Assembly (NCBI GenBank): GCA_022072405.1
Contig: JAJVHX010000019.1
Coordinates: forward strand, 3,790-67,789
Reading direction: 5' to 3'
Length of the DNA stretch: 64,000 bases
DNA from: Phycisphaerae bacterium
GTDB lineage: Bacteria; Planctomycetota; Phycisphaerae; UBA1845; CAIVHJ01
This document shows, piece after piece, positions 29,392-39,949 of this stretch. A model generated the notes under the pieces. That model saw nothing but the letters and a program-made list of their open reading frames with translations. It searched no databases and was not told the origin of the DNA. The first letter of the stretch is position 1. The number at the start of each line of letters is the position of its first letter. The position numbers were made by a program, and so were the translations under genes.

Positions 29392-30267
29392 TTACTTGCG
29401 ACGAATCACCGCTTCGCCATACCGACGGCTGAAGCGACGTCGCAGGATACGCTTGTTGGAGTTCTTTCGCGGGCTACGTGTTTTGCCGCCCTTGGCCAGC
29501 ACCCCGGTCGGGCTGCAGGGATGTCGGCCGCCACCGCTGCGACCTTCACCACCACCGAGCGGATGGGCCACCGGGTTCTGAGCCACCCCACGAACATGCG
29601 GGCGGCGACCCATGTGGCGCATGCGACCCGCTTTACCGATCGAAATATTCTGATGATCGAGATTACCCAGCTGGCCTAGAGTCGCCCGGCATTCCACGCG
29701 GACCTGCCGCATTTCACCCGAAGGCATCACCAGGGTTGCCCAGTCGCCTTCACGGGCCAGCAGACGGGCCACCATACCGGCACTGCGGGCCAGTTTACCG
29801 CCCTGGCCGGGATTCAATTCAACATTGTGAACATCCATACCGACCGGCACATGACGCAACGGCATGCAGTTGCCGACATTGGGTTCGGCGTCGCTGCCAT
29901 TACGCAACTTCATGCCCACCTTCAACCCTGTAGGAGCCAGAATATAACTTAATTCGCCATCGGTGTATTTCAGCAGGGCAATATGGCAGGTGCGATTTGG
30001 ATCATATTCAATCGTCTGAACAACCGCGTCCATGCCATCCTTGTTGCGTTTGAAATCTATGACGCGATATAGCTTGCGCGCCCCGCCCCCACGAAAACGG
30101 ACCGTTGTTTTTCCGGAGTGGTTACGGCCGCCGCTGCGCACGATCCGCTGGGTGAGCGCTTTGACTGGTTTCGATTTCGTTGAACTCAGTTCCGCGAAAT
30201 CGCTTACCTGGCCGGCGCGTCGGGCAGCGGAAGTTGGTTTGTAAGATCGAATCCCCATAGCCGTCAC
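29392..30267 (-). CDS. rplB: 50S ribosomal protein L2
   Basis: MGIRSYKPTSAARR ... HPLGGGEGRSGGGRHP. Confidence 0.97.
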   Translation of the reverse strand: MTAMGIRSYKPTSAARRAGQVSDFAELSSTKSKPVKALTQRIVRSGGRNHSGKTTVRFRGGGARKLYRVIDFKRNKDGMDAVVQTIEYDPNRTCHIALLKYTDGELSYILAPTGLKVGMKLRNGSDAEPNVGNCMPLRHVPVGMDVHNVELNPGQGGKLARSAGMVARLLAREGDWATLVMPSGEMRQVRVECRATLGQLGNLDHQNISIGKAGRMRHMGRRPHVRGVAQNPVAHPLGGGEGRSGGGRHPCSPTGVLAKGGKTRSPRKNSNKRILRRRFSRRYGEAVIRRK

Positions 30268-30305
30268 ATCCTCACCGGCCGCTCTGCAGCGACCGCCATA
30301 TCTCG

Positions 30306-30617
30306 CTAGAAGAGATCAATATGAAAGCCCGGTTCCAGCACCACGACCGCCCGTTTCCAGTCCGGCTGGTTGCCGTAAGTGAAACGGTAGCGGCGGCGTT
30401 TACCATGACGAACCGCGGTCCGCACATTCAACACCTTGACATTGTAAATACGCTCAATGGCCGCTCGAATCATCGGCTTGGATGCTTCGGGATGAACCTC
30501 GAAGGCATAAGAGCCGCCGCGGGCCACTTTCCAGCGCGTTTCCTCATGGGTCACGCTCGATTGATGCGTGCCCTTTTCGGTAATCAGCGGTCGTTTGATG
30601 ATATGATAAATATCCAT
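30306..30617 (-). CDS. rplW: 50S ribosomal protein L23
   Basis: IIKRPLITEKGT ... YAFEVHPEASKPMIRAAIERIYNVKV. Confidence 0.94.
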   Translation of the reverse strand: MDIYHIIKRPLITEKGTHQSSVTHEETRWKVARGGSYAFEVHPEASKPMIRAAIERIYNVKVLNVRTAVRHGKRRRYRFTYGNQPDWKRAVVVLEPGFHIDLF

Positions 30618-30629
30618 AATCTGATCCGT

Positions 30630-31268
30630 CTAATTGGCTGATTGTTCCGCCACCCGCTTGGAAAATTTCTCAAAAGCTGCCTGGGTAAAGATCAGCTTCC
30701 GCCGAGCCAGAATGTCATAGGCATTCAGATCACTCACCATTCGCACATCGGTCTTGGGAATATTGCGACTGCTCTTCACTATGGCCGGCAAGTAGCTATC
30801 CACCGCCAGCACACAGCCGCGATCCGCCCCGACGTTCAGGAGAGCGGTTTGAATCTGCTTGGTTTTGGGTTGGGTGATATTCAGGTCGGAGAAAATGAGG
30901 ACATCGTTGGAGAGAATTTTGGCCAGTACGGCGTTACAACAAGCCAGACGCCGCATGCGCTTGGGCATCTCCAGGCGGATATCCTTGGCTTTTTTGCCGA
31001 AGGCTCTCCCGCCGCCGCGCCGCTGGGGCGTACGTACCGCACCCATACGGGCGTTTCCTGTGCCCTTCTGGCGATAGAGCTTGCGCGTTGAACCTTCGAC
31101 TTCATGCCGCTGGCGTGTATGGGCCGTTGCAATCCGCCGATTGGCCAGATACATCACCACCGCCTGCTTCAACAAGGCTGGACGTACCCGCTCGCCGAGC
31201 TGCTGCTCGTCGATGGATAATTGGCCGACCTGCTGACCAGCCACGCTGAATACCGGAATTTCGACCAT
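30630..31268 (-). CDS. rplD: 50S ribosomal protein L4
   Basis: RQKGTGNARMGAVRTPQRRGGGRAFG. Confidence 0.95.
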   Translation of the reverse strand: MVEIPVFSVAGQQVGQLSIDEQQLGERVRPALLKQAVVMYLANRRIATAHTRQRHEVEGSTRKLYRQKGTGNARMGAVRTPQRRGGGRAFGKKAKDIRLEMPKRMRRLACCNAVLAKILSNDVLIFSDLNITQPKTKQIQTALLNVGADRGCVLAVDSYLPAIVKSSRNIPKTDVRMVSDLNAYDILARRKLIFTQAAFEKFSKRVAEQSAN

Positions 31269-31322
31269 AGCCGTCTCTTTCAACTTTTTCCGATCACCGG
31301 CACGGCGGTGAAATTCAACCTC

Positions 31323-31979
31323 TTATGAGCGGGTCTTGGCTTTTCGCACCATCACCACGCTGCCATTCGGGCCCGGAATCGAACCGCGAATAATCAGCAG
31401 GTTGTTTTCCAGATCCGTACCCATCAATTGCTGCGACTTAACCGTCACGCGAACATGGCCCATATGGCCGGCCATGCGCTTGCCTTTAACCGGCTTACCA
31501 CCTCGGCCACGTTCCGAACAATGGCTGGCGATACTGCCCGGACTCCGATGTTTTCGCTCCGTACCGTGCGAAGCGGGTTGACCACCAAATCCATGCCGCT
31601 TCATCGCACCGGCAAAACCTTTTCCTTTGGAGATTCCGGTCACATCCACATAACGAACTTCACTGCCAAACAACTCCACAGTGAGGACATCACCGGGCTG
31701 ATGTTCCGCTGGTTTCTGCAGGCGAATTTCCTGTAACCAGCGTTTCGGCGTGGTATTGGCCTTAAGAGCATGGCCAATCAGCGGCAAGGTGCTGCGATGA
31801 GGCTTGACATCACCAAACCCCAGCTGCACCGCTTCGTAGCCGTCGTGTTCCGTGGTGCGCACCTGCATCACGGTGCAGGGCCCTGCCTTTACCAGCGTAA
31901 CTGGAACCGCCCGGCCATTCGTATCGAATACCTGGGCCATTCCGATTTTTTTGCCGAGCAGTGCCGGAATCATTGCCAA
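31323..31979 (-). CDS. rplC: 50S ribosomal protein L3
   Basis: ALLGKKIGMAQVF ... GKGFAGAMKRHGFGGQPASHG. Confidence 0.96.
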   Translation of the reverse strand: MAMIPALLGKKIGMAQVFDTNGRAVPVTLVKAGPCTVMQVRTTEHDGYEAVQLGFGDVKPHRSTLPLIGHALKANTTPKRWLQEIRLQKPAEHQPGDVLTVELFGSEVRYVDVTGISKGKGFAGAMKRHGFGGQPASHGTERKHRSPGSIASHCSERGRGGKPVKGKRMAGHMGHVRVTVKSQQLMGTDLENNLLIIRGSIPGPNGSVVMVRKAKTRS

Positions 31980-32144
31980 TGCACATCCTTCCGCTGGTTC
32001 ATCAATCGTTTTGATGAATCCTGCATAAATCCCTGCACACGATTCTGCTCATGTGCCTGATCTTGGTGCTGCGAATGAGGGTTAAAGGAGAATTTCGCTA
32101 CCGCCAGGACGATTGCCGTCCCGACTCGCTTCTCCCGAAATACA

Positions 32145-32456
32145 TCACGCCTTGATCTTGACGAAAACCCCCGCCGGAACCACCAGACGATTCAGCGCCT
32201 CTATGGTACGGGCAGTCGGTTCACTGATCTCAATCAGACGTTTGTGCGTGCGCATTTCAAACTGCTCACGCGATTTTTTATCAATGTGGGGACTGCGCAA
32301 AACCGTATAACGCTCAATTCGCGTCGGCAGTGGAATCGGTCCCAGCACCTTGGCGTTGGTCCTCTTGGCGTTATCAACGATATCCCGGGCGGAAGCATCC
32401 AACGCCCGGTGATCATACGCTTCCATACGAATACGGATCTTTTCCCCGCTCATCAT
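32145..32456 (-). CDS. rpsJ: 30S ribosomal protein S10
   Basis: [39 protein letters not shown]. Confidence 0.97.
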   Translation of the reverse strand: MMSGEKIRIRMEAYDHRALDASARDIVDNAKRTNAKVLGPIPLPTRIERYTVLRSPHIDKKSREQFEMRTHKRLIEISEPTARTIEALNRLVVPAGVFVKIKA

Positions 32457-32610
32457 TCGCTCGTTTTTATATAATTCGGCTCGACAGAGCTACGGTGCTC
32501 GATCGCAGGTTTCAAAGAATTCCTAAGATTACTTAATTTATTGATTTTGTCAACAGTAATAGCGACGAAAACATTCCTGGAATCGCTCCCCTTGATTCTC
32601 TAACCGAAGA

Positions 32611-34692
32611 TTACTTCGGTAAATTGGCCAGTATTTTCTCAGCGACTGAATTGGGCACCACCGCATAGTGGCTGGGTTCCATTGACCAGCTGGCCCGTCC
32701 CTGTGACAGGCTGCGAAGCTGTGTTGCATACCCAAACATATTAGCCAAAGGTACTTGCGCTTGTACAACCCGATAGGTACCTCGAACATCGGAACCGGTA
32801 ATCATCGCCCGGCGGCTGTTCAGATCACCATTGATGTTTCCGAAGAACTCTTCAGGCGTAGTCACTTCCACCTTCATGATCGGTTCCATCAGAACCGGTC
32901 TTGCTTTCTTGGCTGCTTCCTGAAATGCCATGCTGGCGGCAGTCTCAAAGGCGAGTTCGGAGCTGTCCACTTCATGGTATTTACCATCGACCAGGGTGTA
33001 CTTGATGTTAGTCATGGGATAACCCGCCACCACGCCATTTTTCGCCGCACCACGGAAACCGTTTTCCACAGGCCTGATATATTCCTTGGGGACGGACCCG
33101 CCGAATATGATGCTTTCAAACTGCAACGACTGTTCACCCTCCGCCGGTTGGATTGGGGCGATCTCAATCTTGACCTGAGCATATTGGCCACGCCCACCCG
33201 ACTGCTTTTTGAAGGTCAGATCGGAAGTCGCTTTCTGCGTGATGGTCTCACGATATGAAACACGCGGCTGACCAACATTGACTTCCACCTTCATATCGCG
33301 CTGAATCTTGTTGAGCAGTACCTCCAGATGCAACTCGCCCATGCCGCTGATGATGGATTGGCCGGTTTCATGATCATATGACGATCGAAAGGTTGGATCC
33401 TGACGCATCAAAGCACCCAAAGCCAACCCCAGTTTATCGCGATCCGTGGCGGATTTCGGTTCAATGGCCATACTCAGCACCGTATCCGGGAAGCCGATAC
33501 TTTCATACACAACCGGATCCTTGGGTTCGCAAATCGTGTGACCGGTCAGGGATTCTTTCATGCCCGCCACCGCCACAATATCACCCGCATAAGCTTCTTC
33601 GAGCTGTTCACGCTTTTTGGCGAACATGCGGAACATGCGGCTGATATTTTCCTTGGCGTCGAGATTACTGTTCATCACACGCGTGCCGGACTTCAGCACG
33701 CCGGAATAAATCCGCACGAAATAGAGATCCACCGGCTTTTCGGCAATGATTTTGAATACCAGGCCGGAAAACGGCTCATCGTTGCTGGGCTTGCGGATGA
33801 TGGTTTTCTCGGCATCATCCGGATGGTGACCTTCCACGGGAGGCACATCGAGCGGGCTGGGCAGATAATCGCAGACCGCATCGAGCATCTTCTGAACGCC
33901 GATATAACGCAACGAGGACCCGCAGATGACCGGGTTGACCAGGTTGGCAATAACTGCCTGACGCAGCGCCGCCTTCAGCTCATCAATCGAGATGGTCTCA
34001 TCGCTGATGAATTTTTCCATCAAGGGTTCGCTGGTCGAAGCGATTTCTTCCACCATCTTCTGCCGCCACTGCTGGGCTTCAGCCTGCAGATTCTCCGGAA
34101 TATCGCGTTCTTCGATCTTGGCACCCTGCTTGTCCGGCAGGAAATAAAACGCTTTCATGGTCATCAGATCGATCAACCCTTCGAAGAAATCCGAAGCACC
34201 GACGGGGATCTGAATCGCCAGCGGATGAGCTCCCAGTCGCTGCTTGATCGACTTGAAGGCCATTTCAAAATCGGCCCCCACCTTATCCATTTTGTTAATG
34301 AAACAGATGCGCGGCACGTGATATTTATTACATTGCCGCCAGACCGTCTCCGACTGGGCCTCCACCCCTTCTTTGGCATCGAACACCACCACCGCCCCAT
34401 CCAGCACACGCAACGAGCGTTCCACTTCAGCGGTAAAATCCACGTGCCCCGGCGTATCGATCAGGTTGATGGTATAACCTTTCCACGGACAACTGACTGC
34501 AGCACTGTAAATGGTAATGCCGCGCTGCTGTTCTTCTTCATCGAAATCCGTTGTGGTCGTACCATCATCAACATCCCCCATGCGGTGTACCCGTCCGGTA
34601 TAGTAGAGGATGCGTTCGGTAGTGGTGGTTTTACCTGCATCAATATGAGCAATTACGCCAAGATTCCGCCAAGTGGATAGATCCATCGTCAT
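32611..34692 (-). CDS. fusA: translation elongation factor G
   Basis: NLGVIAHIDAGKTTTTERILYYTG; start trimmed to 34692. Confidence 0.97.
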   Translation of the reverse strand: MTMDLSTWRNLGVIAHIDAGKTTTTERILYYTGRVHRMGDVDDGTTTTDFDEEEQQRGITIYSAAVSCPWKGYTINLIDTPGHVDFTAEVERSLRVLDGAVVVFDAKEGVEAQSETVWRQCNKYHVPRICFINKMDKVGADFEMAFKSIKQRLGAHPLAIQIPVGASDFFEGLIDLMTMKAFYFLPDKQGAKIEERDIPENLQAEAQQWRQKMVEEIASTSEPLMEKFISDETISIDELKAALRQAVIANLVNPVICGSSLRYIGVQKMLDAVCDYLPSPLDVPPVEGHHPDDAEKTIIRKPSNDEPFSGLVFKIIAEKPVDLYFVRIYSGVLKSGTRVMNSNLDAKENISRMFRMFAKKREQLEEAYAGDIVAVAGMKESLTGHTICEPKDPVVYESIGFPDTVLSMAIEPKSATDRDKLGLALGALMRQDPTFRSSYDHETGQSIISGMGELHLEVLLNKIQRDMKVEVNVGQPRVSYRETITQKATSDLTFKKQSGGRGQYAQVKIEIAPIQPAEGEQSLQFESIIFGGSVPKEYIRPVENGFRGAAKNGVVAGYPMTNIKYTLVDGKYHEVDSSELAFETAASMAFQEAAKKARPVLMEPIMKVEVTTPEEFFGNINGDLNSRRAMITGSDVRGTYRVVQAQVPLANMFGYATQLRSLSQGRASWSMEPSHYAVVPNSVAEKILANLPK

Positions 34693-35095
34693 AACCAGTA
34701 TCCTATCATTCAACAACAAACAAAATAACAACCATGCTGCCTGTCTTATTCTGGACGCAGTAACTACACAACTCCCTACAGCACAGCCAACATTCTGGCA
34801 ATTACCGGCATGAATGAACCGGAAAAACAGGCGGGCCGTCCATCCCCGGTCGAACAGCACACGTAATATCTCTTGCAGTACGCGTACCGATCAGTATCTC
34901 TGACGCTGCCAGGCAACCAAAACAGCGTCAGCCTCATCTGCATCCCTGGAAATCGTGATTGACGTTAAATCTGCTGATGAGCAATTTAACAGGTCGACTG
35001 CCAAAGAGCAATCTACAGGCCGACAGCCATTACCTGATTGCTAATTTAAGGGGAATATAGCAGTTGTAGTGATAATTTACTGACCAATAATCAGT

Positions 35096-35494
35096 TTAAA
35101 ACATTTGCGCTGGCGGTTTTTCCTCTTCAGTATTCTCCTCTCCAGTCTCTTCCTGATTGGGCGTAGTGTTGCGAGGTCGTCGAGGGCGCCGTTTGTTGGT
35201 GTTATCCTGTGGCTGTTCAGCAGACGACGAATCTTCACCCGATTCATCAGCCGTCAATCGAGCTTCGCTATCATCGGTTGTCACCCCCTCGCCGTCAGGT
35301 GCGGGTGAAGATTCCTGCGGAATCGATTGAGCCACCGGTGCGCCCTGAGGCAACACCGGTTCTTCTGATTCATTGCTGCCGGAAAAGAAATTTCGATATC
35401 CGGCATAGCCTGCCAAAATCAGCAACACCACACCTAACGCCACCAGATTGGAACGCCCCGATGTTGGCGCGGTTGATTTTTGTTGATGTGACAT
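35096..35494 (-). CDS. small single-pass membrane protein with acidic/basic low-complexity tail (module copy B)
   Basis: N-terminal TM and RRPRRPRN tail, downstream of a pseudopilin gene. Confidence 0.6.
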   Translation of the reverse strand: MSHQQKSTAPTSGRSNLVALGVVLLILAGYAGYRNFFSGSNESEEPVLPQGAPVAQSIPQESSPAPDGEGVTTDDSEARLTADESGEDSSSAEQPQDNTNKRRPRRPRNTTPNQEETGEENTEEEKPPAQMF

Positions 35495-35519
35495 ATCCGA
35501 TCTCCCTTGGCGTTATCGA

Positions 35520-36647
35520 TTATGGCAGGGCACCGAACAGGCCATTGGAATAATATTCCGGAGACGGGAAAGTGTGGTTCTGCCAGCCGACGCCCTGTTT
35601 GAACAGATGCCCCACTTGCGTGAAAGTATGCGAACTGGGATTGGCAGGATCACTCGTATAGGGGAAGTTGTTCTCGATGGTTCCACCTCGCAATGCCCAG
35701 TTGCCATGATTCACCACATCCGGGTTGCTGATACTGACGACATCCGTGGCGATCGAAAACTTCACTGCACCGGCATGCCCGTCAGCAAAGGCGACATTGT
35801 GTTGGCGTAATTCACCATGCCAGCCTGTGGTGTACAGTTCAGGGTCATTCTGCGAAGCAAGGAAGTTATTCCACATACAACCATAAAAGCCTTTATTTTC
35901 CAGAAAGGTGACGACGACGTTGGGTCGTTGAATGGATTCATAAGGCCGCAAGAAAGCCCCTCCGGTGGTGATATCAGAACCGGCTCCATAAAAGACGCTG
36001 TCGGTACCATAACTCGAGCCCACAATATCAAAGACTGCCTTGTTCTGGCGCTTATATCGTCCGAACTCACCTGGACCAATTCGTCCCCCAAGAATAATTC
36101 CGGTCGTACCATCTTTGGTCGGGTTATAGCCGGTATCCGATGGGCAGCGAAAAACATTCCAGTCCAATTGTTCATCTTTGCGAGCTTCTTCCAGCGGCAG
36201 CGCGGTCAACTGGGCCCAAGGCAATACATGTGGCACCGATTTGAACATGTAGCGATTCAGGGGACGCTGCCCAGGGCCGGAACCATTTTTAGTACAGAAC
36301 ATGGCATTGGTCGGTTGGCCGGTGGTCGAAGAATAATCATTCTTGTCATGGGTGCCGCTCTTGCCCATGGAGGCGTTCCGGGCGGCGCTCAGATGGTACA
36401 AATCCTTGATATTGGGTAGAACCGGTATGAGATAACCGCTCGTATCCGAATTCGCATAACTGACGGCGGTATTGATGATATCATGCATGTTGGCCAGGCA
36501 ACGGGTGAACTTGGCCTGTTCACGGGCATTGGCCAGGGTGGGGAGCAGAATCGAAATTAATAAGGCGATGATGGCGACCACAACCAACAACTCAATCAAT
36601 GTAAATCCATGCAATTTTCTGGGGCAGCGGGTAACGCTGGTCGACAT
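35520..36647 (-). CDS. type II secretion-like pseudopilin, H-X9-DG family (copy B)
   Basis: [33 protein letters not shown] and FADGHAG; start trimmed to 36647. Confidence 0.9.
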   Translation of the reverse strand: MSTSVTRCPRKLHGFTLIELLVVVAIIALLISILLPTLANAREQAKFTRCLANMHDIINTAVSYANSDTSGYLIPVLPNIKDLYHLSAARNASMGKSGTHDKNDYSSTTGQPTNAMFCTKNGSGPGQRPLNRYMFKSVPHVLPWAQLTALPLEEARKDEQLDWNVFRCPSDTGYNPTKDGTTGIILGGRIGPGEFGRYKRQNKAVFDIVGSSYGTDSVFYGAGSDITTGGAFLRPYESIQRPNVVVTFLENKGFYGCMWNNFLASQNDPELYTTGWHGELRQHNVAFADGHAGAVKFSIATDVVSISNPDVVNHGNWALRGGTIENNFPYTSDPANPSSHTFTQVGHLFKQGVGWQNHTFPSPEYYSNGLFGALP

Positions 36648-36815
36648 TCGTCGTCCTCCATGTGTGATGCTTTCTGATGTGTAACCTGACGATGCCCACG
36701 GACCAAACCGGGGTATACAATACACCCCGGTCAATTCAGATATATCAATCGTTCACCGGCCTTCGATCTGTCGTCGGCCTGCCAGATTCAACCTTCCCGT
36801 CATCTTTTTGCGATC

Positions 36816-37193
36816 CTACATGGAAGGCGCTACGGGCACCTGCTCCTCGCCTTCTTCCGTTGAATCACCACCATCATCCGCTCCATCAATCGACCGAGGT
36901 TTTCGCGGAGATCGGGTTCTGGGTTTTTCCGGGGACTGATTTTCCGGTGCCGGGTCGGCAGCCGCCTGTGCCTCCGGCTGTTCCTCCAGCCGTCCGCCCT
37001 CTTCAGCGGCCGGCTCGCTCGGCTGAGGTTCAGCAGATGCGGCGGGGTTTCGTGAAGCCGCCCGGTTGGCTTCTATCGTGGCACGGATCTGCGGATCGGT
37101 GGAAGTATCATTGGGCGATGATTGAAAGATCCAGACCACCGCCGCCACACCAAGGATGGCTAGACTCAGCACTACTTTCATTGATTTTTTCAT
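36816..37193 (-). CDS. small single-pass membrane protein with Pro/Glu-rich tail (module copy A)
   Basis: MKKSMKVVLSLAILGVAAVVWIF plus charged low-complexity tail. Confidence 0.6.
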   Translation of the reverse strand: MKKSMKVVLSLAILGVAAVVWIFQSSPNDTSTDPQIRATIEANRAASRNPAASAEPQPSEPAAEEGGRLEEQPEAQAAADPAPENQSPEKPRTRSPRKPRSIDGADDGGDSTEEGEEQVPVAPSM

Positions 37194-37250
37194 GTGAACA
37201 CTCTCACAAGCTGTGGCCAATGTGCAGCTAATCACTATTTCAGCTGATTC

Positions 37251-38390
37251 TTATTGCCGTGGTGGTGTAGAGGCCGAATAGGTCAAACCCGTAACCACTG
37301 GCGGCGCCGGATAACAATGCATGGTCCAGAATTCGCCATTATAGAGAACATTTCTGGAGAGATCGGGATCCGCCGCCTCATCGGTAACATCAACAGATTC
37401 CAGGCGTGATCCTCGTAATTTCCAGTTATTCGAGTGAATGGCATTGCCGGCAGTATCCAGGTTGGTGACATCTGTTCTGACCACGCGCGGGGCAAAGGCG
37501 GCATGACCATCAACAAAAGCGGTTTCCACGTTATTGAAGCCGCCATGATTACCGATGATAAAGCTGTTGGCTGTGCCCGCTTCATCACTGAAGTGATTCC
37601 AATCGGCCACCATACGATCGGTAGCTTCATAAAATAAGACGGTCTCCGCCGGTGTGGGGATTAATACCTGATCGCGCAGTACGGGCGTGATACTGCGCAT
37701 GCTGTTACCCGCTGACCCGCCGTATACGAAAAATGGAATGTTTGTATAACTATTACCATAAATATCATAAGTACTGGTCCCTTCCGCTACGCCTGTAGCC
37801 CCGCCTCCGACCTGAGTACTGTATGCATCAGGAATCATGTTAAGACCATCTTCACCGATAGCCCAACCTCTATCTGATGGGCAGCGAAACTGCTCCAATA
37901 TTATCTGTTCATCTCTTCGCGCGAGTTCCAATGGTGCAGAGAATTGATCTTCAAATTTAGCTTTTAGAAGAATCTTATTGAAAGGTCTCGTCGCCGGACC
38001 AAAACCCGCCTTGGTACTGGCATACCCATTACTGTACATTGCATGAATACCCACGGCATAGTCATGTCGACCACTCTTGCCGCCAAATGCGTTCTGTATC
38101 CCAATGAAAGCGGCTCTATTGGCGTTGGGAGGTGCAATCTCCAGATATCGGGAATGCATCGGAGTCAGATAGCCGCTGGCGTCATTGTTGGAATATATCT
38201 GACCCGCAATACTGATATCGTGCAGATTGGAAGAACATTTGACAACTTTGGCCTGTTCACGAGCGGAAGCTAAAGTGGGGAGCAGAATCGAGATCAGTAA
38301 GGCGATGATGGCGACCACAACCAGCAGTTCGATCAATGTGAAACCCGGGCGAGCAGCGCATAGCCGCCCCTGCACATGACGCGACACCAT
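37251..38390 (-). CDS. type II secretion-like pseudopilin, H-X9-DG family (copy A)
   Basis: [41 protein letters not shown]. Confidence 0.9.
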   Translation of the reverse strand: MVSRHVQGRLCAARPGFTLIELLVVVAIIALLISILLPTLASAREQAKVVKCSSNLHDISIAGQIYSNNDASGYLTPMHSRYLEIAPPNANRAAFIGIQNAFGGKSGRHDYAVGIHAMYSNGYASTKAGFGPATRPFNKILLKAKFEDQFSAPLELARRDEQIILEQFRCPSDRGWAIGEDGLNMIPDAYSTQVGGGATGVAEGTSTYDIYGNSYTNIPFFVYGGSAGNSMRSITPVLRDQVLIPTPAETVLFYEATDRMVADWNHFSDEAGTANSFIIGNHGGFNNVETAFVDGHAAFAPRVVRTDVTNLDTAGNAIHSNNWKLRGSRLESVDVTDEAADPDLSRNVLYNGEFWTMHCYPAPPVVTGLTYSASTPPRQ

Positions 38391-38682
38391 GATAAACCTC
38401 CCGGCTGAGATTAGATGTGAACAACCGGCGCGAGTGGGAAGGATAGCCAGCTGCCAGCCTCAGCCTTTTACTAGATTGTTAAAAATCGCGAACTGTTGCG
38501 ACCAGTTCCAGTCAGGACTTGGCCTTCTTCTGCATATTCTTATACTAAGTCTAATAAAAACAATTGTCAAGAGTTTGTTATGCACGGATTAACGGACCAT
38601 TACGGAGCGGATTACCGAAGAGAGAAATTCTAATCCCGGCTCTATACGGAAATAAAGGGTGAAATGAATAATTAGCAAAAAA

Positions 38683-39741
38683 TCAGTTACGGACCGGAGC
38701 CGAAATACCATCGTCATTCTGATGAGCAATATTCGGTAGTAGTGTGAGATTTGTACCCTCCGCAGCCAGATACCGATCCAGGAATGAACTGGTACGCAGC
38801 GCATAATCGACCGGTGCAACGATCGCACTTTGATTATGTTTAGCCTTGGGTACGATCCATAAAAATTTCGGATCGCCAGCGGCTGCGTAGAGAATTCGCG
38901 TTTGATCAACCGGGATATGCCCGTCACGCTGGCCATGAATGAAAAAAATGGGAATGCTGTCCATAGCCAGCAGCGCCTTACGGGCCGAAGGAATGCGAAT
39001 CCCCAGCTTGCACTTGCATTCCCGCAGCAGACACCAGCGCAGAAATCGCCAGAAGGTGGATGGGTGATTTTCATAAGCCAGCCGAACTTTGGCGAAAATA
39101 CTGGCCCAGCGTTTCATAAAATATTCAATGACTTTGTCACTGCTGAAGGCGCCATCCGTAATGATCGCTTTAATCGCATCGTGGTGGCGGGCTGCCAGCA
39201 GACAGGTTGTCCCACCGCGTGACACACCAAACAGAGCGACCTCGCGGGGCCTTCCCTGCCTTTCGAGCCAATCCTCGACAAAGGCGAGTGCCCCCAGCAG
39301 ATCGCTCACTTCCCGATCCGTAGCCCATTGCAGAGGCTTGTAGCCCTCTTCAAAAGTGGAACCGCCGTGATTACGAAAATCAAAACTGAATACGTCGTAA
39401 CCGGCTTCCAGAATACCCTGGCAATAACGTGCACAACTGTACATGTCGCTCATGAATTCCGGTGCAAAAACGACCATACCTTTGGGACGACGATGTGAGT
39501 GGCCATAGAGAAACATCCCCTGCAAGCGCAGCCCATCGAAGGCTCGAAATTCAACCACTTCTCCTTCCTGACGTACAAAATCTCGCGGCACCAGGCTGAG
39601 CGGTGGTATCGTGTCACGAACAATATTCAGCGCAATTTTTATATATTTATGGATAATCAGCCACGGCACCAGCACCAGAAGGACAAGGGTGGAGGAAATG
39701 GAAATCAATGCCCAGTAATGAAATAGGAAATCCGTTACCAT
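38683..39741 (-). CDS. alpha/beta hydrolase
   Basis: VFSFDFRNHGGS, ALFGVSRGGTTCLLAA (GxSxG), FIHGQRDGHIP. Confidence 0.87.
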   Translation of the reverse strand: MVTDFLFHYWALISISSTLVLLVLVPWLIIHKYIKIALNIVRDTIPPLSLVPRDFVRQEGEVVEFRAFDGLRLQGMFLYGHSHRRPKGMVVFAPEFMSDMYSCARYCQGILEAGYDVFSFDFRNHGGSTFEEGYKPLQWATDREVSDLLGALAFVEDWLERQGRPREVALFGVSRGGTTCLLAARHHDAIKAIITDGAFSSDKVIEYFMKRWASIFAKVRLAYENHPSTFWRFLRWCLLRECKCKLGIRIPSARKALLAMDSIPIFFIHGQRDGHIPVDQTRILYAAAGDPKFLWIVPKAKHNQSAIVAPVDYALRTSSFLDRYLAAEGTNLTLLPNIAHQNDDGISAPVRN

Positions 39742-39915
39742 CAGGATGATTCACACTGTCTATGCTGCCGCGCCAAAATTCAACCTACGCAATGCGAAAT
39801 TGGTCTATATCAATACCCTCACGGAACGACAGATGCAATCAGAATTTAACCATAAGTTGAATACGTAAAATGATGTTCGGCGCTGCTTTGAACCGCATCG
39901 CCTACCTAAAATGGT

Positions 39916-39943
39916 TTGACGGGAAGAGTTATGTCAATATAAT
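39916..39943 (+). promoter_or_regulatory. candidate sigma70-type promoter upstream of nusA leader
   Basis: TTGACG - 16 bp - TATAAT. Confidence 0.6.
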
Positions 39944-39949
39944 GAAGAA

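Noticed and set aside
17799-34692. Many plus-strand ORFs of 60-380 aa opposite the ribosomal genes
   Set aside because: They are antisense to highly conserved genes, have no recognisable domains, and are explained by GC-rich shadow reading frames.
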